A stretch of 64,000 nt of DNA from Pirellulaceae bacterium (GTDB taxonomy: Bacteria; Planctomycetota; Planctomycetia; Pirellulales; Pirellulaceae), in the NCBI GenBank assembly GCA_026004795.1, contig BPJV01000002.1, forward strand, positions 558,001 through 622,000. The letters run 5' to 3'. Under the pieces are notes generated by a model, which was not told where the DNA came from, did not search any database, and saw only the letters and a list, made by a program, of their open reading frames with translations. Below, piece by piece: positions 17,688-29,794 of the stretch. Both the position numbers and the translations under genes were made by a program. The stretch's first letter is position 1; the number at the start of each line of letters is the position of its first letter.

Positions 17688-18860
17688 TCAAGCGACGGCA
17701 CGGCGGTAAGCGCGCGCGTAGAACGTCGAGATACACTCCACTACACGATGCTGCTCGGCGGCCGTCAACTCGGGATACATGGGCAGATGAAGAATCTCGT
17801 CGGTCGCCTGCTCGCTGTGAGGCAAACTACCTGGCTCGTATCCCAATTCCCGGAAACATTCTTGCAAATGCAGGGGGATCGGATAGTAGATTTCCGTACC
17901 GATCTGATGCTCTTGCAGAAATCCGCGCAGTGCATCGCGTTGGCCGTCCCGTACGCGCAGGCTGTATTGATTCCAAACATGATGCGCGGCCGGATCGACA
18001 TAGGGTAGCTCGATCCGCCCATCGGCGGTCAATCCCGCTTGTTGCAACAATTCCGTGTAGCGTACCGCCAAGGACTGGCGGGCGGAGGTGTAAGAGTCCA
18101 ACATCTGCAGCTTCACTAAAAGAGCCGCCGCTTGCACGGAGTCGAGCCGACTGTTGATCCCCACCACGCTATGATGGTATCGCGGACGCATCCCGTGCCC
18201 GGCCAGCAGTCGCACGCGATCGATCAGCAATTCATTTGTTGCCGTGACCATGCCGCCATCCCCGAAACCACCAAGGTTCTTCGTAGGATAAAAGCTGAGA
18301 CAGCCGAATTGTCCCCAGCTACAAACAGGACGACCATGGTAGGCTGCTCCGATCGCCTGAGCAGCATCTTCGATCAGGGGAATATCATGGCGCGCCGCCA
18401 AACGTGACAATTCGTCCATCTTGGCCGGCTGTCCAAACAGATGCACGGGAATGATGGCCCGCGTCCGCGAGGTGATCTTCGCTTCCGCATCTCGAGGATC
18501 CATATTGAACGTGCGCGGGTCGATGTCCACGAACACGATCTTGGCACCGAGCCGATAAATACAGCTCGCCGAGGCGAAGAAGGTAAAACTCGGCACGAGC
18601 ACTTCATCGCCCGACTGGACACCCAACGCCATCAGTGCCAGTAGCAGCGCATCGCTTCCTGAAGCACAGCCCGCGGCATGAGGCACATGACAACGACGAG
18701 CGATCTCCTCTTCCAATTGTTTCACGTGAGGTCCATGCAGGAAGGCACCACTATCGTAAACTTCAGCAATGGCAGCCAAGACTTGATCGCGAATCACCGC
18801 ATTCCCGCGCTTGACGTCGAGCAACGGCACAGGCACAGAAGGCGAAAACTCAGATGGCAT
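17688..18860 (-). CDS. DegT/DnrJ/EryC1/StrS-family sugar aminotransferase
   Basis: A 390-residue PLP-dependent enzyme (usual length 370-400). PLP-binding features: GCASGSDALLLAL (residues ~64-76), IEDAAQAIGA with Asp164 contacting the pyridine nitrogen, and LSFYPTKNLGGFGDGG with Lys194 as the Schiff-base lysine. GINSRLDSVQAA is the usual substrate-loop block. The family transaminates nucleotide-linked keto sugars to amino sugars for surface polysaccharide or glycan synthesis. No sugar-nucleotide dehydratase or glycosyltransferase is adjacent, so the pathway is not evident here. Oriented opposite to the esterase; the two genes converge with ~260 bases between. Confidence 0.92.
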   Translation of the reverse strand: MPSEFSPSVPVPLLDVKRGNAVIRDQVLAAIAEVYDSGAFLHGPHVKQLEEEIARRCHVPHAAGCASGSDALLLALMALGVQSGDEVLVPSFTFFASASCIYRLGAKIVFVDIDPRTFNMDPRDAEAKITSRTRAIIPVHLFGQPAKMDELSRLAARHDIPLIEDAAQAIGAAYHGRPVCSWGQFGCLSFYPTKNLGGFGDGGMVTATNELLIDRVRLLAGHGMRPRYHHSVVGINSRLDSVQAAALLVKLQMLDSYTSARQSLAVRYTELLQQAGLTADGRIELPYVDPAAHHVWNQYSLRVRDGQRDALRGFLQEHQIGTEIYYPIPLHLQECFRELGYEPGSLPHSEQATDEILHLPMYPELTAAEQHRVVECISTFYARAYRRAVA

Positions 18861-19589
18861 GGTCGTCTTCCTTGACCAACGGGTGGGACACGTGTCGCGA
18901 TAGTGAGCCCCGCTGCTCCATCTTCTCGCGATGCACCTCGACTACTCTCGTTCCAGCTATTACGCCCCACGAACCGGCCGTGTCAATGCCATTTCTCACG
19001 CAACAGCCTTCGCCACTCTTGCGACTCCGCGACTCCCGCGTACCGGCCTGGCCATCGCAGGAGGAGAAATGTGTTCTAGCTCAGAGCGACAACGCTCAAG
19101 CAACCACGAACGTGGTGGCGATGCTCAACGCCCCCCGTGTTGTCCGAGCTCATGATTCCAGGCGAATCGCCTGAGCCTCGAGAAGCCAGGCCATCGACTA
19201 CCTTCATTTCCATGGTATGGCACGCCTGCCGAGGGCTCTGCCGCAACTAGGATCAGTACCAAGGGCTCCGACACTGGACGTCATCAACACGACAACGCGT
19301 GGGACTCGGTGACGCAATGCCAGCCAATGGGAGCGCAAACACAACCGATCGAGAAAATGGCAAGTCGCCATTGGCTAGGATCGGTTTCCCATAAACAACG
19401 ACGACAAGCCGAACGCCCGCCTCACGGCATGCCAACCTCTACCAGCGCACCGACCGCCCCCGTTGCGCATCCCCCACCTGGTCGACCGGTGTTACGCCAT
19501 CGAAGAATTGCGATGCATGGTGACGAACGGCATGTCCACACCATCAGCCTTGACTGCCCGTCTGCACTGCCTTCCTGGCGGCTTGTCCC
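18861..19589. other. Intergenic region, no gene recognised
   Basis: About 730 bases between the aminotransferase start and the end of the DUF1501 gene, both on the minus strand. Several 60-130-codon frames occur on both strands; none has a ribosome binding site, signal peptide or recognisable motif. It probably includes the aminotransferase promoter and the terminator region of the DUF1501 unit. Confidence 0.45.
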
Positions 19590-21062
19590 CTAAGCAAAAA
19601 TGGCGGTCAATGCATCGGCCTTCACCAATTCGCGTGGTTGATTCAAATGGTTGTAGACAATGGTATTGGGGGCGATACCGAATGCATGGTAGATCGAAGC
19701 TAGTAGTTCGATCGGGTGCACGGGATCGTCGACCGGTGCGGAGGCCGTTTGATCGCTCTTGCCATGCACGTACCCGCGTTTTACTCCGGCACCGGCAACG
19801 ACGGACGTGTAGCAGTAGGGCCAATGATCGCGTCCATCGGCGGAATTGTTGTTGCCCGAGGTGCTGACCCCGCGTTGGGGCGAACGACCGAATTCTCCGA
19901 TGGCTACTACCAGCGTCTCCTCCAGCAATCCACGATCATCCAAATCCTCGATCAAGGCGGACAATCCGGCGTCTAGCATGGGTGCCGACTTGTCACGCAT
20001 CCGTGAGGTCAGGCCGGAATGATGATCCCAGGAGTGGTTGTCCGAGTTGGCAACCTTGGGCCAAATCACCTCTACGACACGCGTCCCTGCTTCCACCAAC
20101 CGTCGTGCGAGCAGGCAGCTTTGACCAAACGTGTTACGGCCATACTTGTCGCGCAAACCGGCTGGTTCGGCCGACAGGTTGAACGCTTCCCGCGCCCGTC
20201 CCGAGACAATCAAATTCAGCGCCTGATCGTAATACGTATCCAGCTCGAAATTCTCCACGGCGTCATTGATTTCCGGCATCTTGGCATTGACGATGTCCCG
20301 CAGGCGAGCGCGGCGGCGTAGCCGGGCCGCGAACACATCAGGGCGCAACTGCAGATCATCGACCTTGATGCGGTCCATCTTGTTCATATCCAGGTCATCC
20401 CCCTCGGGATAGAGCGTGTAGGGGTCATAGGCTTTCCCTAAGAATCCGGCCGTCCCTCCCTTGCCAATGACATTGCTCTCTTGCAACGGACGAGGCAGCA
20501 TCACAAAAGGCAACATGGGTTCCTCCGACGGTCGGAGCCGAATGATATTCGAGCCGAAATTGGGAAAATCCTGCGGAGAGGGTGGTTCGAGCTGACCGGA
20601 GGGACTGACTTTATCCGTCGTATAACCGGTCATCAACTGATAGATGGCTGCCGTGTGGTTGAACAACCCGTTGGGCGTGTAACTCATCGAGCGAATCATA
20701 GAAAACCGATCATTGATCTGAGCCAAGCGGGGCAGGTTTTCCGTGAAGTGCACCCCGGGGATCTTGGTGGAGATATTCTGGAACGGACTCTTAACGTTCT
20801 CCGGCACATTCTCCTTGGGATCCCACAGGTCCAGATGGCTGGGCCCGCCTTGCAGGTAGACCATAATGACCGACTTCGCCTTGCCCCACCCCGGCGCCTG
20901 CACCTTGGGCGACTTCTCATTCGCGTGGGCCTGCAACCGCAGCATGTTGCCCAACGTCAAACCGAGCAACCCGGAGCCGCCCACTCGAATCACGTCTCGC
21001 CGAGAAACACCCAGATGCGTATCGCACAAATCTTTGCCCGGGGCGCCTAAGATTCTGAACAT
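19590..21062 (-). CDS. DUF1501 exported protein
   Basis: An intact 490-residue member of the alkaline-phosphatase-fold family. Twin-arginine signal near residue 20 ([19 protein letters not shown]). Family blocks in order: [53 protein letters not shown] around the metal-loop region, AIGEFGRSP and [17 protein letters not shown]. The start at 21062 (MFRILGAPG) was selected because AGGAG lies seven bases upstream; the TTG two codons earlier is too close to that site. The gene lies ~90 bases downstream of the giant cytochrome/DUF1549/DUF1553 gene on the same strand, the standard planctomycete pairing. Probably exported folded across the inner membrane. Confidence 0.9.
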   Translation of the reverse strand: MFRILGAPGKDLCDTHLGVSRRDVIRVGGSGLLGLTLGNMLRLQAHANEKSPKVQAPGWGKAKSVIMVYLQGGPSHLDLWDPKENVPENVKSPFQNISTKIPGVHFTENLPRLAQINDRFSMIRSMSYTPNGLFNHTAAIYQLMTGYTTDKVSPSGQLEPPSPQDFPNFGSNIIRLRPSEEPMLPFVMLPRPLQESNVIGKGGTAGFLGKAYDPYTLYPEGDDLDMNKMDRIKVDDLQLRPDVFAARLRRRARLRDIVNAKMPEINDAVENFELDTYYDQALNLIVSGRAREAFNLSAEPAGLRDKYGRNTFGQSCLLARRLVEAGTRVVEVIWPKVANSDNHSWDHHSGLTSRMRDKSAPMLDAGLSALIEDLDDRGLLEETLVVAIGEFGRSPQRGVSTSGNNNSADGRDHWPYCYTSVVAGAGVKRGYVHGKSDQTASAPVDDPVHPIELLASIYHAFGIAPNTIVYNHLNQPRELVKADALTAIFA

Positions 21063-21154
21063 GATCAAGCTCCTGTGAAGTCAGTTCCTTGCCTGGCGAT
21101 CGCCGTGCAACAGGGTTCGGCACGAAGGCACAAAGATCGACCGCTCCGCAAGCG

Positions 21155-24100
21155 TTAGTGGTTAAATAGAAAAGCGGGGCTGTTGATCAAAGCCCAGGTC
21201 AAATCCTGAGCGATGGTCAAGCGACGATTCTCCAGTTGGCGGGCACTTTGCTCGACATCCTTCCGCAATTGTACCAGCGCCGGGTCCTCAGGAGTTTCCA
21301 CCTCCAACAGCTTGGCTTTGGTCTGCAAGCCAACTAGCTCGGCATCAGGCGGAACCGGTTGTCGCGCCTCGGCCAACGCTGCTTCCAGTTCCAGCCAACG
21401 GGCGTCAGATTTCTTCAAGTAGGCAACCAAGGGCGCCAGCCTTTGTTCCGCTCGCGCCGACGTCGGCGTAGCACGCAGGGCAGCAAAATCTTCGGGCAGT
21501 CCCAGTGGAATCTCACCCTCCCGGACAGTAGCCGACAAACGGAATCGGGCCAGCCGATGGGCACCTGCGTTGTGGTGCTGGTGAATCTTGAACTCGATCA
21601 CCACCGGCGCTGCCACCCCGATCGGCTCGGCCAGGTCGAATACCAACCAGTGCACCACGCCACCGCGAGGATGGACAGCCCAGCCTCGTTGGTCCTTCAA
21701 CTTCCCGTCGAAAACCTGCTCCGGCGCAAACCCGCTCTGGGAGAAGTCAGCGCGGGCTGCTCGGATTTTCAATTGTTTTCGCTGATCCTCCGCGCCGACA
21801 GGATAGGCGAACGCTTCGATTTCGGTCACCACGAAATTGCCATTGGACGGCAAACCAGGACCACCACCGTCAAGGTCCTCCACGGGCAATGCCTCCAACC
21901 GGAAACCGGTGATTCCAGGAACCGCCGTCCGGTAGACCACGGTGTAATGCCCTTTCTCACCTTTTCCGGATACTCGAATAGAACGATCGGGCTGCGGCAA
22001 CAGCATGTCCTTGTTGCTGGCATCAGCCCGAACGATCGACAACGGGATCCAATCGACATCGGCTTGCTGATCCAAGTATTGGTTTGCCACCTCCGGCCAC
22101 CGGGCAGCGTAGTCCTCCATGGCCTGTTGCGCCTGGGCAATCCGCTGCTGCCGTTCCTCTTCCAGGCGTTTTCGCTCTGGAGCGATCTCCTTCTGCCGGG
22201 CGGCGATCGCTTCGCGCACCGACGCCAATTCGGCCAATCGCTGCTCTTCCCGCCGCTGCCGCTCGGCCTTCCACCATGCCTCCCGCTCTTGCAACTGTGC
22301 CACTAGTTCTTGATGGTCCGCATCGATTTGCTGAGCTACTTCCAAGACCGCTGCGATCTCCTCGTCGCTGGGCTCACGACAGAGGACTCGCAGGTAGATT
22401 TCACGTACCAGATCGTGATCGGAGAGCTCCGCCCTGGCCAGTTGCGCCAAACTGCACTGGGGATCGGAGATCGCCGCTCCCACGGTGGGCCCGCTGATCA
22501 ACGCCATCACCGGCCCCAACTGCAAGTCTTGTGAGCGTTCGCATTCGCAAGCACTTTCGCGCGGTGGTCGTCCCAGATTCTTGAGAAACCCGTCGGGCAA
22601 CCCGTCCGCCGCATCGACCAATTCGGCAGCCCTCGTACCCGGGGCCACACCGGGAATAGTCGACACCGCCCCGGTTACAAAATAGATCGCGTCGTAGAGC
22701 ACCTCGGCTGGCAACCGTCGGGCCTTGGCGTGCGAATAGTTGAGCGCGTCGTCCTCGTTCCAGCCGTTGGTGGCCACGGATAACTGGTACGTGCGCGAAT
22801 TGCAGATCAAACGCAGCACATGCTCGACGTCGAATCCACTGTCGATGAACTCGCCGGTCAGGTAGTCCAACAGTTCCGGGTTGGTGGGAGGATTGCCCGC
22901 CCGCAGATCATCGAGCGGCTCCATCAGACCGGTTCCGGTCAAGTATCCCCACAAACGGTTCACGTAACTGCGCGCAAAGTAGGGATTGTCCGGCGAGGTT
23001 AGCCAGGCGGCCAGTTGCTGACGGCGCGTGGCGTCGGGGGGAGACGTATACTCGCATTCGAACGGGAACTCGGGGGCGACCGGCTGGCCGCGGCGCGGAT
23101 GCATCATCTCCCCCTCGGAGCGATCGTACACTTCTTCGTAAAGCGGTTTCGCTCCCTCTACGGCGGTTCCCCCGATCTTTTTATCCCCGCTGGCCGGATC
23201 CTGACGCAGCGCGGTTTGGGCGAAGAAAGCACTCAATTGATAATACTGGTCCTGCGTCCACCGCTCGAAAGGATGATCATGGCACTTGTTGCAATTGAAT
23301 CGTACGGCTAGAAACAGATGCGTCGTGTTCTCCATCATCAAGTCCGGGGTGCGCAGAATCTTGAAATAGCTGGCTGGCGGATTCTCGCGATTGGAACCAC
23401 TGGCAGTGAGAATGTCTCGCACGAACTGGTCGTAAGGACGGTTTTCAGCAATCGCTTCGCGGATCCATGCGCGCAGTGCCGCGGCCCCGGGCTTGCCCAG
23501 ATACTTCGAATTGACCTGCAACAGGTCGGCCCATTTATTGGTCCAATGCTCGACATAGGCCGGCGAGCCGAGCAGCGCGTCGATCTTCTCCTGCCGCTTC
23601 AAACGCGACGGTTTGGGATCGCTGAGAAACTCCCGCAGTTCCTCGACCGACGGCGGCAGACCGGTCAGGTCGAGCCGCACGCGGCGGAGAAACTCGGCGT
23701 CGTTGCAGACCTCCGAGGGCAGAATCTTCATCCGCTGCCATTTGGCGGCAACCAGTTCGTCAATGTGGTTGTAAACCGGTGGCGGAGTCCATACGAATCC
23801 TTCGCGATCGCCCATGACCGTCAGCGTGGACGCGGCATAGGCTCCTTCGTATCGTACGAGAATGGGCGCTTCGCCCCGTCGCAGGCCCTGCACGCGACCG
23901 CCAGGATGACTTACGCAGATTTCGCTGTTACCGCTTTCCAGAAACGACTCGTGAGTGACATCCCGCCGCGAGCCGTCGGGATACTCGGCAACCACACGGA
24001 ATTGTTGCCAACTCTCCGTACTTCCCAACACTGGGTTTCGCGGGAACAGCTCGACGCGGATCGGCTTGGGCGATTGGTCCTGCAACGGCGCACCGGCAGC

Positions 24101-26389
24101 GATCCAATCGCGTAATATTTTGTAATAGACGCTATTCGGCGACAGCAGTACACCACCTTCATGCGGCACACCGCCGATCGGCTTGAGCAACATCAAGCTC
24201 GAATCGGGCTGCGCCGGCCGTAACCGACGCATGGCTAGATCGTCGCTCAAGGCCCGCACATCCTCCACGGGATCGTAACCGCGCAGCGAAAGTTTGAATC
24301 CGTTCTTTCCCTGTTGAGCGCCGTGACACGTCCCGGAATTGCACCCCAAGCGGGTGAGGATGGGATTGACGTCCCGGACAAAGTCCGGTGAACCTACCGC
24401 CGCCCGATCGACGCGCACCGGAACGACGATCTCTCGGCCACCGAATTCGATCTGCAATTCCGTCTGTCCATCCCGCCGCGCTACCACCAATCCGCTTGCC
24501 GAGACGTCAATGCAATCGGAACCAGCCGCTACCTGAGCCAATCTGGTGACGTCCGCCGCGATGCCATCGGCGTAGCTCGCCTGGACAACCAGTTGAACAT
24601 AACTGGAATTGCCATCGAGAACGACCCGATCGGGATACACGCTCAATTCGATCATTTTTGTTCGCGGTAACACCTCCCGTTCCCGCCTGGCCGACGGCAA
24701 CGCCGTGGAGGGCAGAGGCAAACCGTCACCAAAGGCCAACTCGACGGGACTTGTCTGGCGTTCGCCCTCGCTCGGGACGACAGCGACCGGTACAAACTCC
24801 CGGATCGGTTGCCACTGCTGACTGGCACTGAGAATGCGAACGACACCGTCGCTGCCCGACACCGCCACTTGTTGACCGTCGGCGGAGAAAGCGACGGCAT
24901 AGATTCCGGTCTGTGGCAAGTCGACTACCGCCTCCGGTGGCGATGTCTGGCTGGTGTACTCGGCAATCAACTTTTTCTCGGCGTCATTGCGATCGGCGAT
25001 GCGTTTGGCCATCGCTTTTTTCACGTCTTCGGGCAACTGCCCATTGAAATCGTAAGGATAGACGACAATCTGGCTGTGGCCATCCAGCGTTGCGGCGGCT
25101 ACCAGACGCTGACCGTCGCGGCTGATGTCAACATCAAAGATGCGACCGGGCATGGGGGGGAACTTGCGAATCAAATTGGCATCATCGCCGATCCGACGCT
25201 CCGTTTCGCGGAAGAGGCGATAGACCTTCGGTGTCCCATCGGCTCCGCCCACCAATACCTCATCGCGAGTCGGATGCATGGCCAACGCGTTGATGCCACC
25301 ACTGAGGGCCCCTGGCGTAATCGAAGTAATATTGTCGACAAACCGCTCGGTGGCGACTTCGGTGAGTTTGACCGTCCTATCCCGACCGGCGGAAACCACA
25401 TGGGTGCCTGAGGGGTTGAACGCGCAGGCCAACACCCAGTCCTCATGTGCCCCCTGATGCAGCACCGACTTCCCCGTCTGGGCATCGATCGCCCGTACCG
25501 TATTGTCCGCACAGCCGAAAGCGACGATTTTTCCATCCGGCGAGAAGCAACCGCCGTACACGGTATCGAAGGAAACTTGCTGGCTGAGCGCTAACTCCCC
25601 ATTGTCCACATTCCAAATCTGAATCTCGCCCATGCGGCCGGGTGATCCTCCGGTCACCGCCACTTGCCTCGAATCGGGAGAAAAGGAAATCGACTCGATG
25701 CGCTCGCTCAAGCCGATCAACCGGTGTTTGGTTTGCCAATCCGCGGTCGACACCAACAACACTTCGTGAAAACCGCTGACCGCCAACCACTTGCCGTCAG
25801 GTGAGAAGGCCACCGCCGTGACTACCGGCGGGCGAGTGTACACAGGCGGATGATCGGAATCGTGAGCGTTCCGCCGAGGCGGCAGATCGTTGATGGCCCC
25901 TTGGGCTATCCACCGCTTGATCCGATCGATCTCGGCTGCCGTCAATGGAGGTCCCTGCTTGGGCATGGCCGCTTCCCCATCGACGACTTCGATCTGTTGC
26001 ACAAGATAGCTGGCCGCCGGATCCCCAGCCACGATCGCCGGTTCGCCGCTTTCTCCAGGTGCAACCAACCGTTCGAAGTCGGTCATAACGTACCCGCCAT
26101 GAGCCTTCGCCGCCTGATGGCACCCTTGGCAACGCGTGCGGAAAATCGGTTCCACGTCACGAGCATAGCTGACCGTCTCGCCCGCCACCGACGTTGGCCC
26201 CTCGGCGGGTGCACGATCGTCAGCTCGCCCCAGTGAAATCGTCGCTTCCCACCACACCAATATCATGGCCACCGACCAGAACACGGTAACCATCGTGAGG
26301 CCCACTCCGAAGCCGCGGCGCCGCGCGATCAAATAGCTGCTGGAAAAGAACATCGTGGCGATTCCATGTAAAGCGGATTCAATTTTCAT
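21155..26389 (-). CDS. Giant PSCyt1-WD40-DUF1549-DUF1553 membrane protein
   Basis: A 1744-residue protein. Membrane anchor near residues 30-50. PSCyt1 region with FRTRCQGCHQAAKAHGG (CxxCH around residue 85). Seven or so WD40-like propeller blades (~170-560; e.g. VTAVAFSPDGKWLAV, ACAFNPSGTHVVSAGRD). A Big/invasin-like beta domain (~580-650). A second heme-type site, GCNSGTCHGA (~685). DUF1549 with CNKCHDHPFERW (~1031), DUF1553 (NPYFARSYVNRLWG ~1130, then MEPLDDLR). A strongly charged coiled coil (~1355-1430; EEQRLAELASVREA). The terminal LINSPAFLFNH is the usual family end. The start at 26389 follows GGGGAC and gives a compact N terminus. Likely co-transcribed with the DUF1501 gene downstream. 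Function unknown; extracytoplasmic electron transfer or polymer handling is inferred. Confidence 0.88.
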   Translation of the reverse strand: MKIESALHGIATMFFSSSYLIARRRGFGVGLTMVTVFWSVAMILVWWEATISLGRADDRAPAEGPTSVAGETVSYARDVEPIFRTRCQGCHQAAKAHGGYVMTDFERLVAPGESGEPAIVAGDPAASYLVQQIEVVDGEAAMPKQGPPLTAAEIDRIKRWIAQGAINDLPPRRNAHDSDHPPVYTRPPVVTAVAFSPDGKWLAVSGFHEVLLVSTADWQTKHRLIGLSERIESISFSPDSRQVAVTGGSPGRMGEIQIWNVDNGELALSQQVSFDTVYGGCFSPDGKIVAFGCADNTVRAIDAQTGKSVLHQGAHEDWVLACAFNPSGTHVVSAGRDRTVKLTEVATERFVDNITSITPGALSGGINALAMHPTRDEVLVGGADGTPKVYRLFRETERRIGDDANLIRKFPPMPGRIFDVDISRDGQRLVAAATLDGHSQIVVYPYDFNGQLPEDVKKAMAKRIADRNDAEKKLIAEYTSQTSPPEAVVDLPQTGIYAVAFSADGQQVAVSGSDGVVRILSASQQWQPIREFVPVAVVPSEGERQTSPVELAFGDGLPLPSTALPSARREREVLPRTKMIELSVYPDRVVLDGNSSYVQLVVQASYADGIAADVTRLAQVAAGSDCIDVSASGLVVARRDGQTELQIEFGGREIVVPVRVDRAAVGSPDFVRDVNPILTRLGCNSGTCHGAQQGKNGFKLSLRGYDPVEDVRALSDDLAMRRLRPAQPDSSLMLLKPIGGVPHEGGVLLSPNSVYYKILRDWIAAGAPLQDQSPKPIRVELFPRNPVLGSTESWQQFRVVAEYPDGSRRDVTHESFLESGNSEICVSHPGGRVQGLRRGEAPILVRYEGAYAASTLTVMGDREGFVWTPPPVYNHIDELVAAKWQRMKILPSEVCNDAEFLRRVRLDLTGLPPSVEELREFLSDPKPSRLKRQEKIDALLGSPAYVEHWTNKWADLLQVNSKYLGKPGAAALRAWIREAIAENRPYDQFVRDILTASGSNRENPPASYFKILRTPDLMMENTTHLFLAVRFNCNKCHDHPFERWTQDQYYQLSAFFAQTALRQDPASGDKKIGGTAVEGAKPLYEEVYDRSEGEMMHPRRGQPVAPEFPFECEYTSPPDATRRQQLAAWLTSPDNPYFARSYVNRLWGYLTGTGLMEPLDDLRAGNPPTNPELLDYLTGEFIDSGFDVEHVLRLICNSRTYQLSVATNGWNEDDALNYSHAKARRLPAEVLYDAIYFVTGAVSTIPGVAPGTRAAELVDAADGLPDGFLKNLGRPPRESACECERSQDLQLGPVMALISGPTVGAAISDPQCSLAQLARAELSDHDLVREIYLRVLCREPSDEEIAAVLEVAQQIDADHQELVAQLQEREAWWKAERQRREEQRLAELASVREAIAARQKEIAPERKRLEEERQQRIAQAQQAMEDYAARWPEVANQYLDQQADVDWIPLSIVRADASNKDMLLPQPDRSIRVSGKGEKGHYTVVYRTAVPGITGFRLEALPVEDLDGGGPGLPSNGNFVVTEIEAFAYPVGAEDQRKQLKIRAARADFSQSGFAPEQVFDGKLKDQRGWAVHPRGGVVHWLVFDLAEPIGVAAPVVIEFKIHQHHNAGAHRLARFRLSATVREGEIPLGLPEDFAALRATPTSARAEQRLAPLVAYLKKSDARWLELEAALAEARQPVPPDAELVGLQTKAKLLEVETPEDPALVQLRKDVEQSARQLENRRLTIAQDLTWALINSPAFLFNH

Positions 26390-27324
26390 CGGTGTCCCCA
26401 ACAACCCCAACTTCTCAACCGCCACCGTTGGGCAGAATCAACGCGATGGAACCAGCAGTGCCCCGGCGGCGGTGCCCCACGCCACGAGTCGAGCGCGCCG
26501 ATTCTGCTCACTACGCCGGTAGGACGCCCGATATGGCCATGCACGGGAGTGACGATGGAACGGACTGCTCAACGTAGCGTCGGGGAAGTAGCCGAAGTTC
26601 AAGTTTTTTCACTGGGGCAACGCAAAACAGGATCGGAGCGCTCGCTAAACGGTGCTTCTCGGTCGTCCCAGTCGACTGCTCAAGGTAGGTGCAAGGTGGG
26701 AGGCCAACAACAATAACAATCGATTTCATCGAGGAAAAACCAAGATGCCGGTCCGCATGCCTGTTTTTACCTCTCCGCCTTTCTAACAATATCGCAAGCC
26801 GTTGTCAAATTTTTTCTGGAGATCTTGTCCAGCCCCTCGCGGCTCGACACGAACCTCGAATCATGTCCTCGCGACCGTACTGCTGAGGCGGCTTTTCAGG
26901 CCCAATCGAGCAGCCATCGTAGCCACGTCGCCGATCACGAGCCTCGGCCCCTCCTGGCGAGCGCACAACGTGCCCAGGCAATGTTGAGGTCGGTTTTCAG
27001 TTTCCACCTACCGCCCCTGATCGGCCTTCGCCGGCGCTCTGGCCGTCTCGGGTGCGTCTCCTCACCGCCCCTGACAGTCGCACCTGGACCGGATGGATGG
27101 AGTGGGTGCAATTGTTGGGGGCAATGTGCTACGTCCGCCTCTGGGATACAGGTACATGACTAAAAACATGGCTTGACTTGTCGAAACAGGCGCTGATACA
27201 TCCTCAGACGTTGTCGGAAATCGAATCCCGAGCTTGAACTGGGCTCGCCAGATTACCTCGGTCGGTCTGCGCACGACGCGTCCCGATCCCATGAACCATT
27301 GCGAAAGCTGAGGATGTAGAAAGC
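26390..27324. other. Intergenic region between divergent genes
   Basis: About 935 bases separating the giant cytochrome gene (minus) from a lipoprotein gene (plus). It must hold both promoters. Frames up to ~112 codons exist but are unsupported. No tRNA-like, riboswitch-like or large inverted structure was noticed. Confidence 0.45.
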
Positions 27325-28173
27325 ATGGCAAGAATCTGCAGAACAATCGGCATTTATGCGTGTTTGGTGACTGCGTCGATACTGACCGGATGCGGTGGCA
27401 AGCAGGAGTCTAACCAGACGGTACAAAAGTCGGCTTCCCCGACGGCCACGCAGACAACGGCGACTACCGCGCAGAGTGCCGCGGCGGTGGAAACATCGGC
27501 CAATGCTGCCTCGTCGGGCACGGTAATCGAGGAAGGGGCGAACACGGAACCCGCGCAATGCGTTGCGGTTTTTCTGGACAGCCTGCGACGCGGTGATGAA
27601 GCGGCGGTCAATTCGATGTTGACTCCCAAAGCGCGCGAGGAGCTGGCCAAGACGTCCTACGTCATCGAACCCTTGGGTGCACCTGAGGGCAAGTTCGAAA
27701 TAGGGCGTGTTGCCTTTCCCTACGAAGAGAAGAATGTCGCACTTGTCGAGTGCGTGTGGACCGACCCACCCTCGGAAACGACGCCGCCCCTGTCGATGGA
27801 CGTCGTGTGCGAAGTGCAGTTGACACCGGAAGGATGGCGATTGGCCGCCATGGGGCTGGCCATTCCCGGTACGGAAGACACCCTGGTACTCGACTTCGAA
27901 GACGCGGCGGCCCTGCAAGCCACCATTGATGCCGCATTCGGCATGCCGCAGGACGCGGCCGCCGGAGCAGAACAGCAAGTGGTAGGAACCGCGGCGGAGG
28001 CTAACAATACGGCACGCCTGACAACACCGGCTGCCGGAACGGGAACCGTGCCAGAGTTGCCCGCAACGCCACCCAACTCCCTCCGCAGTATGCCGTCGCC
28101 GTCCGGGTCCTCGTCCGATTCTGCCGACCGCATCGCACTTCCGCCTCTCCCCCAGGGGTCCGGAGTTCGCTAA
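27325..28173 (+). CDS. Lipoprotein of unknown function
   Basis: A 282-residue predicted lipoprotein: hydrophobic signal followed by the lipobox LTGC (Cys at residue ~23), so it is expected to be acylated and membrane-attached in the periplasmic space. After it comes a Thr/Ala-rich linker (residues ~30-75). The central domain (AVFLDSLRRGDEAAVNSML, SYVIEPLGAP, VALVECVWTD, VVCEVQLTPEGWRL) has the alternating pattern of an NTF2/DUF4878-like cone fold, a tentative reading. The tail is Pro/Ser-rich and ends in LPQGSGVR. Stands alone, transcribed away from the giant cytochrome gene. Confidence 0.75.
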   Translation: MARICRTIGIYACLVTASILTGCGGKQESNQTVQKSASPTATQTTATTAQSAAAVETSANAASSGTVIEEGANTEPAQCVAVFLDSLRRGDEAAVNSMLTPKAREELAKTSYVIEPLGAPEGKFEIGRVAFPYEEKNVALVECVWTDPPSETTPPLSMDVVCEVQLTPEGWRLAAMGLAIPGTEDTLVLDFEDAAALQATIDAAFGMPQDAAAGAEQQVVGTAAEANNTARLTTPAAGTGTVPELPATPPNSLRSMPSPSGSSSDSADRIALPPLPQGSGVR

Positions 28174-28660
28174 GTCCGGCCGCAGTGGGTGAAAACTGCC
28201 CACCCAAAAAAACGTGCGACGTTACAACTCCTTACGCCCTGAGCAAAGGTGTTTGCCCCAATCGCCTTTTCTCGGGGTGTTTTCCTTTTCTCCTATGTTT
28301 GGTCCAGTTTCTTGTCCGGTTGTCGAGCGGGCACGCCGAACAACCGTCGCGGGGCTCGCCCCCTGCCACTGCCTCGACGAGTGGCTGTCGAACAGGAGGA
28401 CGCCTCCTCGGTCCGAGGTTGGCCGATTGCCGCGCACGCAGAGGCTGCTATGCTCCACGCAGGTCGCGCTGGCATCGGTGGCGAAGTGGCCAGTGCCGGT
28501 ACAGTTGGCAGCGATACAAAATTAGCCTCGTAATCGCCTGCCGCATCGACGTCCCGACGGGCCAGGCCAGAACTCCGACGCGGTGGACAGGGCAACGAAT
28601 GGCAAGGCGACAAGAGAGGCAAGGGAGTCACCCATGGACCGCAGGCAGATCGAATGACGT
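28174..28660. other. Intergenic region between convergent genes
   Basis: About 490 bases between the lipoprotein gene (plus) and tgt (minus). A short imperfect stem occurs near 28183-28203, followed on the plus strand by seven A rather than T, so it is not a good terminator for either gene. No gene was recognised. Confidence 0.4.
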
Positions 28661-29794
<1,134 letters not shown>

